Shown here one piece after another: positions 52,101 through 61,100 of a stretch of 64,000 nt of DNA. The notes below the pieces were generated by a model. The model searched no databases and was not told the DNA's origin. It was given only the letters and a program-made list of their open reading frames with translations. Each line of letters opens with the position of its first letter. The stretch's first letter is position 1. The DNA lies in contig NC_066579.1 in the NCBI RefSeq assembly GCF_024323335.1, positions 245,327,575-245,391,574 on the forward strand. Direction: 5' to 3'. The DNA comes from Lathyrus oleraceus. Taxonomy: Eukaryota > Streptophyta > Magnoliopsida > Fabales > Fabaceae. A program made the position numbers and the translations under genes.

Positions 52101-55100
52101 TATGACAAGTGCACAAAATGAGAAAAAGAAAATGTAACGTGGAACAAAAATCTCATGTTTTTCCTTTCTACGTTATTTTTAGGCATTTTATAGAAATACA
52201 AATATGTTTATATGTTAGATAGGTTCTTACAACCCGTGTTGCGATCCTCGAGTTACAATCATTCATCCCACATCTCAATCTTGGATAGAATCACAAGGCT
52301 GACAACACTGACCCAAGTCTTCCTATTAGTAGTGAAAGCAGTTATAAAAACAACTAACAACAGAGCAAAGTGTACCGCAGTTACTAACACTAATGAAGTT
52401 TTGGAAGTATTCAACAAAATGCTGAAGCAGTACTTTCAGTTGAGAGGGTGCTGAAAGAAGAGAAGCTATCAGGCAACGTGGTGATTAGTCACCAAACATG
52501 GACTAGCATTGTCTAGTTTCAATTGTGAGAGTCCTATGCTCCAAATTTGACTTAAGCTATGTCTCAATGTTGTACTCAAATGTTTTCAACCATCCAGGAT
52601 TTAAAACCCTTGCACGATATTGCAGAGTTTGAAATAAGAAGGAATCCATTTTTCCATGTTTTCCATACATACTCAATCCATATACCCAATGTTGTGAAAC
52701 ACAAGATTCTACTTAGGATTGAGAGAGGAACAAAAGAATATGACACGGATTGCAAGATTCTACATGAATTCCAAAATTATACCAATACATGTACATATGC
52801 ATGGAAACTCATAACTAAGAAAAATAGTCACTAATCACAACCTCAAAATAAATTAAATTAAAAAAAATCAAAAGAAAAATTAAAATACAAATTGTTTTTG
52901 TATATATTCTTATCATTTAAGTTAGGCCTAACTCAAAACATACTAAACCGATTTATAAGGTGAGGGTTGTCTCAGTTTTATAAGCACTACATAGACCATA
53001 TCACTAGACAATGTGGGACTAAATCAACCCTTTCACACCCAACGCACCGAAGTTGTTGAAAGTTAAGTTGTTGTGAAGGCAACCCAAATGTCGCAATAGG
53101 CAGCTAAGGACGAATTGCAATAAGGGCAGACTTTCCAACAAACTCTCAGACACCCAGGCTCAATGAGCATGAAGTGTGAGAATTTAACCTGCCACCCCTC
53201 AGCTTATACTTGGCACCCCCACATAGTTCATTAATTTCAAAATTGCCCCTGGACAAAATCGGATCATAATTGTTGAAATACAAGAGACTAAGAGACATTT
53301 GAATAAACCGTATGTTTTTTGAAAGCACTACAGAGACTTTATTATATAGAGAGAGATTACAACTAATTACATGATATAGTCGATGTGGGACTATTCGATA
53401 TACAAATATTCTTAACACTATATTTACAAATATCAACATTCCCCCTCAAGCTTGAGCATATAAGTCAAATGCATCAAGCTTGTTGCATATATAATTAGTT
53501 ATGGGACTTCGCAGGGATTTTGTAAACACGTCTGCCAATTGATTGTTAGAGTTGACAAAGTTTGTGACGATGTCACCTGATTCGATTTTCTCTCTGACAA
53601 AGTGACCGTCTATCTCAATGTGTTTAGTCCTCTCATGGAAGACTGGATTTGAAGCAATGTGCAATGCAGCTTGATTATCACAAATAAGTGTCACTGGTCT
53701 TTCTTCTTCAATTCGAAGTTCCTTGAGCAACTGTTTTAACCAAATAAGTTCACATGTTGCCATTGCCATGGCCCTATACTCTGTCTCGGCGCTTGATCTT
53801 GCAACTACGTTTTGTTTCTTACTTTTCCAGGATATAAGGTTTCCTCCAACAAGTACACAATACCTGAATATGTTCTTTATTTTCATAGGACTAGACCTTT
53901 TCCTGGAGCACATTTGATGTATCTCAGAATCCGGATAACAGCATTCATGTGTTCCTGACAAGGGAAGTTTAAGAACGGACTTACCATACTAACCGTAAAA
54001 GAAATGTCTGGACAAGTGACTTTGAGATAATTCAACTTTCCAACCAATCTTTTATACCTTCCCGAGTCAGGTAGAGGCTCTCCCTGATTGGGTAGTAGTT
54101 TGACACTTGGATCCATAGAAGTGTCAGCTGGTTTAGCATTTAACAAACTTGTTTCTTCCAAAATATCCATAGCATATTTCCGTTAAGAAATCACCAAACC
54201 ATCTTTAGATTGGGCTACCTCAATACCCAAGAAATAGCGAAGTATCCAAGTTCTTTTGTCTGAAATTGATTAGAGAGATGTTGCTTTAACTGGAGTATAC
54301 CCTGTTGATCACTACCAGTTATGACAATATCATCTACATACACAATAAGATAAATACTGAGTGACGATAAAAAACATAATGGTCAGCTTCACTACGGACC
54401 ATACCAAACTGTTGTACTATAGTGTTGAATCTGCCGAACCAAACTCTCGGAGATTGCTTAAGACCATAAAAGACTTGTGTAACCTACACACCATATTCGA
54501 TGACTCCCCCTGAGGAGCAAATCCAGGTGGTTGGTCCATATATACTTCCTCTTCAAGATCACCATGTAAAAAAACATTTTTAATGTCAAGTTGATGAAGA
54601 GACCAATGTCGAATGACTGCAATGGCTAGAAGTCTAACAGATGTCATCTTGGCTACAGGCGAGAAGGTATCACTATAATCCAATCCAAAAATTTGAGTGT
54701 ATCCTTTGGCTATCAAGCGAGCTTCCAATCGATCAATCTTACCATATGGACCAACCTTCATTGTATAAGCCAACGACAACCTACTAAAGATTTCCCATGG
54801 GGTAGAGGAACAAGTTCCCAGGTACCACTGCTTTGAAGAGCACAAAATTCATCAATCATTGCTTGCCGCCATCCAGGGTGAGATAATGCTTCACCTGGAG
54901 TTTTAGGAATAGAAACAGAAGACAAAGAAGACAAACAAGTATGCTGCAAAGGGGGATGACGATGATAACATAAATCAATATAATGTGGAGAAGGATTTCG
55001 TATTTGACGTATACCTTTTCGAAGGACAATCGGAAGATCGGACTCAGGTTGCAGGATTAGATTTGGTGATGGCGAAGACGTCGGAGGAGAGTTTTCAATG

Positions 55101-58100
55101 ACCTTAGGGATAGGTATGAACTCAGGGACAGAGACGGCCTCAGGGACAGGGACGACAGACGTTGGGTGACGACCCTGATATGTTTGAAGTGGTTGAGAAG
55201 TGGGAGGAGTCAGGAGCCCTAGACTGATGGGGGATAATGGTAGGCAGGACTTAATAACTACCGGAAAAGGTGTGGGAGTAATTTCTTGAATAGGTTCTGG
55301 AGTTACGTGGCTGAACTCGAAATATGAAACCGACTCGAAGAAGGTAACATCGGCCGATACTAGGTATCGTTGTAGAGTATGTGAATAACAACGATAACCT
55401 TTTAGGGATCGACGATAACCAAGAAAGACACACTTTAGTGATCGAACTAATAGTATATCAAGATCAGGAGAGAGATTGTGTACAAAACATGTGGACTCGA
55501 AGATTCGGGGAGGAATTGGGTGAAGTGGGGAATTGGGAAAAAGGATTGAATGAGGAATTTTATTGTTAAGGACGGATGAGGGCATGCGATTTATAAGATA
55601 ACATGTCGTTAGCACAGCATCCCCCCAAAACCGAAGTGGAACATTACCATGGAGAAGTAGGGTCCGAGTGGTTTCTACAAGATGCCCATTTTTGCGTTCG
55701 GCTACTCCGTTTTGTTGAGGTGTGTGAGGGCAAGATGTTTGATGGAGAATACCATTGCGTGACATAAAATTCTAAAATTGTTGGGATAAATATTCACAGG
55801 CATTGTCACTTTTTAAGGTACGGATAGACACACCGATTAAGTTCTTGATTCTTGATAGAATTGTTCAAAAATAGAAAATAATTCAGATCTATTCTTCATT
55901 AAAAATAACCATGTGCAACGTGAATAATCATCAATAAAGGTGACAAAATACCTATACTCAGGAGTAGAGACAATACGCGAGGGACCCTAAACATCGGTAT
56001 GAACTAAAGCAAAAGGGGACGAAGCTTGTTTATTGACTCGATTGGGAAACTGACCACGAGTGTGTTTCCCTAGCTGACACGACTCACAATATAAATTAGA
56101 TACCTTCGATAAATTGGGCACCAACTTATGTAATTTGGAAAGATTGGGATGACCTAATTGAGCATGGATAGTGAGTGGAGAATCTTTGGCTGAGCATGTC
56201 TGAGATGACACTGAGAGGTAATAAAGGCCTTGAGACTCATATATGACACCAATCGTCCGTCCCAAACTCCGATCCTGCAGGGTAACATTATTATTAGTTA
56301 GTGAAGGTGACACTACAATCAAGAGAACGAGTTAAACGACTGACTGAAAGTAAATTAAATGGACAATTAGGTACATAGAGGACAAAAGTAACAGAGAGAG
56401 AAGGTAGAATTTGAACAGTACCAATCCCTTCAGATCGGGTTTGAGAACCATTGGCAGAAGTTATAGTAGATAAGAAATCGAACGTAGGGAGGGAAGAGAA
56501 TTTTTTTTATTATCGATAACATGATCAGACGCACCAGAATCAAGGATCCAAGATCCAAGAGAAGATGATTGAGAGAGACAAGCAGATGATTTACCAGTAT
56601 GTGCTACCGAAGCAGTAGAATCTAAGTTCTGATAATTCTGATACCACCTGAGGAAATCATCGTAGTTTGGCGTAAAGTTATGAGGAGTAGCCATAAGTAT
56701 CAGATCTGAAACAGTTGCCCTATGGAGAGTGGAGCGGTAGGAAAAGTGTCGGGATCGGCCGTCGGACGTGTTGTCACGTGAAGAGGCATCTGCCGGTGAA
56801 AAGTGGGGAACAGCTGGATCGGAAAAGGCGCTTCTGCACGGTAGGTTACCGGAGAATTTTGAAAAGTGAGAAGCAAACCGGAGTGATGACACGGTTTGCA
56901 AAAAAAATTATCACCGGAAGACAGTGGATCAACGGGGTAAAACCCGGCGAAAAAAGAACTGCCTCTTAACAGGCTCTATATACCATGTTGAAATACAAGA
57001 GACTAAGAGACATTTGAATAAACCGTGTGTGTTTTGAAAGCATTACGGAGACTTCATTATATATAAAGAAATTACAACTAATTACATGATATAGTCGATG
57101 TGGGACTATTCGATATACAAATATTCTTAACACTATATTTACAAATTTCAACAATAATGACCAAACAAAATTTTCGGTATCATTTAAAATTTCCAATAGT
57201 TCATTCAAAATTGTCATTATAAACTTGCACCGGTTATTTTAAAATTTTCAATATCTTTGAAATATTTTAAAACTTACATCGAAAATGTTAAAATATGCGG
57301 TAAAAAAACATAATTTTTATAAGTTTCTTCCGTAAATTTCGAAATTTTCGATAAAACCTATGGTATTTGTACCATGAAATTTAAAGATGTCAGTATAAAT
57401 GTATGAGTTTTTATCAGAAATTTCAACATTGTCGGTATTCACTCATACACTTATACCGGAAATTTTGAAAATGTCTGTAGTAGAAATATATTAAATAATA
57501 CCGAAAATTTTAAAAATGCCAGTAGGTAATTGATTTTTTTAATTCTTTTCATTTTTTAGTGAATATCAGGGGAAAGGATGGAACTATTGCTTCTAGGATC
57601 ACAGATAGAGAGGCAACGATGGCCCGTGCTAAGGCAGTTGAACTAGAGTCTTCGTAGCAACTGACGGGAAGAATAGCTCCAACCGGTTCTCACCGAAAAC
57701 AGATGGCTGCACAGTTCTTATGCGAACTCCATAGCACCGATGTCGGGCGGTTAGAGGTGACGAGCAGCTCAGAGATGATGCAAATGAGCAGGTTGATGAG
57801 GTTGTTCATGTTGAAGAGGTGTAGGGACAGGTTGCTATTGACCCAGCTGAGGTGGTCGAGACAGATGCGACCCATGTTAATGCTGAGTGGCTGAGACAGA
57901 TGTTGTCCATATTGCTGCTGAGGCCGACACAAGTGACGTCGAGGCTACTCCTAATGGTGATACAGAGATTACAGCTTTTGCTTCAACGGAGTCATCTGTG
58001 CACACTGACGGAGAGTTCCCTGGAGGGCCAAGTGACCTCAATGCTTACCGATTACGTCAACCATATGGCATACCGATTATGACAAGGAGACGTACAAATA

Positions 58101-61100
58101 TTTTTTGTTTATAACTTTAATTTATTTATTATTCATACTTGATGCGTTGAAATTAACTGATAAATTTTATAACTTTGTTAATTACAGGACTGCCCCACGC
58201 TGAAGGTGACATCCCACGGGTCAAAGATGAAGAGTTTCTTTAAGGTTCCTATGTCTGAGCAGGTCAGGCGGATTATTGATGTTTTCGGTCGCATATCAAT
58301 GGCCAATTGTTCACTCACCATGCTTGACGCTTCACTTCTGACTGTCTTTGTTAAGCGATGGCACAAGAAGACATCTTCCTTTTATCTCCCATTTCGGAAG
58401 ACGACTATCACTTTAGATGATGTCTCCTCCCTGTACCATCTCCCCATTCCCAGTAGATTCTTCACCATTCTAACTTCAGGCATTAATAGGTGGTTTTTAA
58501 ATACTCCTTCCAAAATAAATGACTCATTTGAAATAAAAGAGTGTTCCAAAATAAACGACTCGTTTCAATTTTCAATGCATCTTTTCGAATTTTACCCTCT
58601 AATTAATATTACTTTATCATTCCCAATAATTGATAAGGATACTTTACTAAAAATATCATTTTTTCTCTTTCATTTATTCTTTTTTCTTAATTTGTGTGAA
58701 ATGGTTAACTGGATCACTCATTGTGCGACGGAGAGAGTAAGATCATCAGTTATGCATGTGCCATTTGAGATAGCATTGTGAGGGCTCAGCACGATGCGTA
58801 GTGTGAGGATGTTTACCAGGAGTGGTACCTTACTGTATCACACCATCGCATCATCCCACCTCTTGAGCATACAGATGATAAGTCTTCCGATGCTGGAGGA
58901 CCTGTCGATGATGTGTCGTCGCCTCCACTTGGTGTTGATGACCAGCAGGGCCTACAGATGATTGTTTGTTATTATGGATAATTTCATGGGTTTGGTAAAT
59001 CCGAATGGTTAGGTTTTTTCCGGATTATCGCAAGTAGTTCACATAGCCCATGGAGGACCGATTTAGATATTTGATTTTACTTTTGTATTATTTGTATATT
59101 TTGTGACTCACTATTTAGCACGATTCTTTTTATTACATAATATTTTGTCGGTTACATCTTTGGAAGATGAACATAACTCAACTCATTACAACTAATAAAC
59201 TAACAATAAGAAACACGAAAACCTAGACAGTATCAGATGATTCAGGATGTTTCAACATCTTGATTATGTCGTCGACCGATCTTGAAATTGTCGCATCAAA
59301 CTCGATCGGTTCTTTAGTTAGCCTACGGTAAAATGATCTCCACATAACCTTCAAATCTCCATCGATCTTAAACTCAATAAGGTCGTATTTCACCTTACCA
59401 TCCGTATCAATCCAGTCTGCACTAAACTCGATCTTATCCACCTTTCTATTCTCGATGTCGAACAACAAATTATTCAACTTTTGTGACTCAGACTATTTAG
59501 CACCGTACTTTTTATTACATAATATTTTGTCGATTACATGTTTGGAAGATGAACGTAACTTAACACATTACAACTCATAAATTATTAAGAAACACAAAAA
59601 CCTAGACACTACCCGATGATTCGGGACGTTTCAACATCTTGATTATGTCGTCAACAGATCTTGAAATTGTCGCACTAAGCTCGATCAGTCCTTTAGTTAG
59701 CCTACGGTGAAATGTTCTTCACATAACCCTTAAATCTTCATCGATCTCAACAACGTCGTATTTCACCTTTTCATCAGTATCAATTCAGTCTGCACGAAAA
59801 TCGATCTTACCCATCTTTTTATTCTCGATGTCGGGCAACAAATCATTCAATTTGGATCTCAGGACGACGAGACATGCGGTGTCATTCGGAAGCCGAAAAT
59901 CTACGGAGGTTCACCCCATTGAAGTACATTTCTGGCTTAAACAAAAACGGAAGAAGAGGCATTGAAAGATGTTTTTCTTAACAACACATAATCCCTATTG
60001 AAACAACTTTGGATTCATTCTGGACCACACAAAAATGTCGGTGCAATCGCAGCCGCACAAAACTGTCGACAAAATCGTAACTGTTGGAGATTTGCATTAT
60101 CGGAAATTTCGTATGGTTAAAAAATTTGGTATCACACGGTATTTCTTAAAAATACCGATAATGTTTCAAAAATACCGAAAATTTAAAAAAACACGATATA
60201 ACTTTGTACCGGCAATTTTGAATGAACTACTCGAAATTTTAAATGATACCGGAAATTCCGAATGAACTACTGGAAATTTTGTTTTGTCATTATGATCCAA
60301 TTTTGTTCAGGGACAGTTTTGAAATTAATGAAATATGTGAGAATGAGAGGTATAAGATGGGGGTGGTGGGTTAAATTTTCCTGAAGTGTGGACAATACAA
60401 AAAGTCAACAACAGATCTAGGAATGCTCTCTGATTTCATCTTTGAATTTAAATTGTACCCAACACAATCTTTACAAAACCAATTTGTAAAGTGATGGTTG
60501 TCCAAGCTTTATAAACACCGCTTAGGCCATATCTCTAGACAAAGTGGAACTAAATCACACCCAACACAATGAAGGTATTGGAAACCTAACTGCCGCAATT
60601 AGGCATTTAGGATCGCACCGCAATGAAAGTGAAATTTGCAACATATATTGTTAGGCCCGCTATTGATGATAGTCCCGTTATTAATGCAGATGAGTGGAAA
60701 TAACATATTCCCTTATAAAAAGGGAAGTAACGCAACGCAAAGGGGAAGGGCATGACAATTCTGGAGTGGGAAACAAATTTGGGACTGAGCCATGAGATAG
60801 TTTCTCATTTCAGTAAAGGTATTCTCTTATGAAAGTATTATTTCCATTTAGCTTTTTCCATTTTGGCAAGGAGGTCAGACGCTTTTCAAAAGGCCATCGC
60901 GGCACAGTTTGCGTTGGCGGCTGCTATTTGGCCATTCGTAGGTCGGGGGAGCGGAGCGGCTTCCCGGCCCAGAGCAGGTTAAAACCCGCTATCTGTTTAA
61001 CCCTAAAAACCCCAATCAACACTTAAAAAAAAAAATCCCCCCTCTCTTGTGCTCGCCCGTTGTTCTCATTCTCTCGTGCTCCCTCGGCACCACCATCTCT

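Larger units (their letters stand above)
53179..60381 (+). mobile_element. Mutator-like element MULE-2 carrying a PMD gene, inside the TRIM
   Basis: The left end AGAATTTAACCTGCCACCCC pairs with the inverted right end GGAAAATTTAACCCACCACC. The inverted repeat continues for about 200 bp (ATTAATTTCAAAA, GGATCATAATG, GTATCATTTAAAATTTC), allowing for copia E5 inserted in the left arm. The 9-bp target duplication tgaagtgtg is perfect (53170-53178, 60382-60390). Net length without E5 and the Stowaway is about 3.1 kb. It carries a PMD gene (plus) and a duplicated small antisense frame (minus). No transposase was seen. Confidence 0.92.
52908..60643 (-). mobile_element. TRIM retrotransposon hosting a MULE (outer layer of nested insertion)
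   Basis: LTRs 52908-53140 and 60439-60643 match the TRIM at 29842-30373 (GTGGGACTAAATC, CACACCCAAC, CCAACA end). Internal ends are recognisable: CAGGCTCAATGAGCA on the left; CAACAGATCTAGG and a degenerate primer site on the right. Target duplication tatat is perfect (52903-52907, 60644-60648). Removing the MULE and its 9-bp duplication leaves 524 bp, against 532 bp for the intact sibling, which strongly confirms the nesting. Confidence 0.9.
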
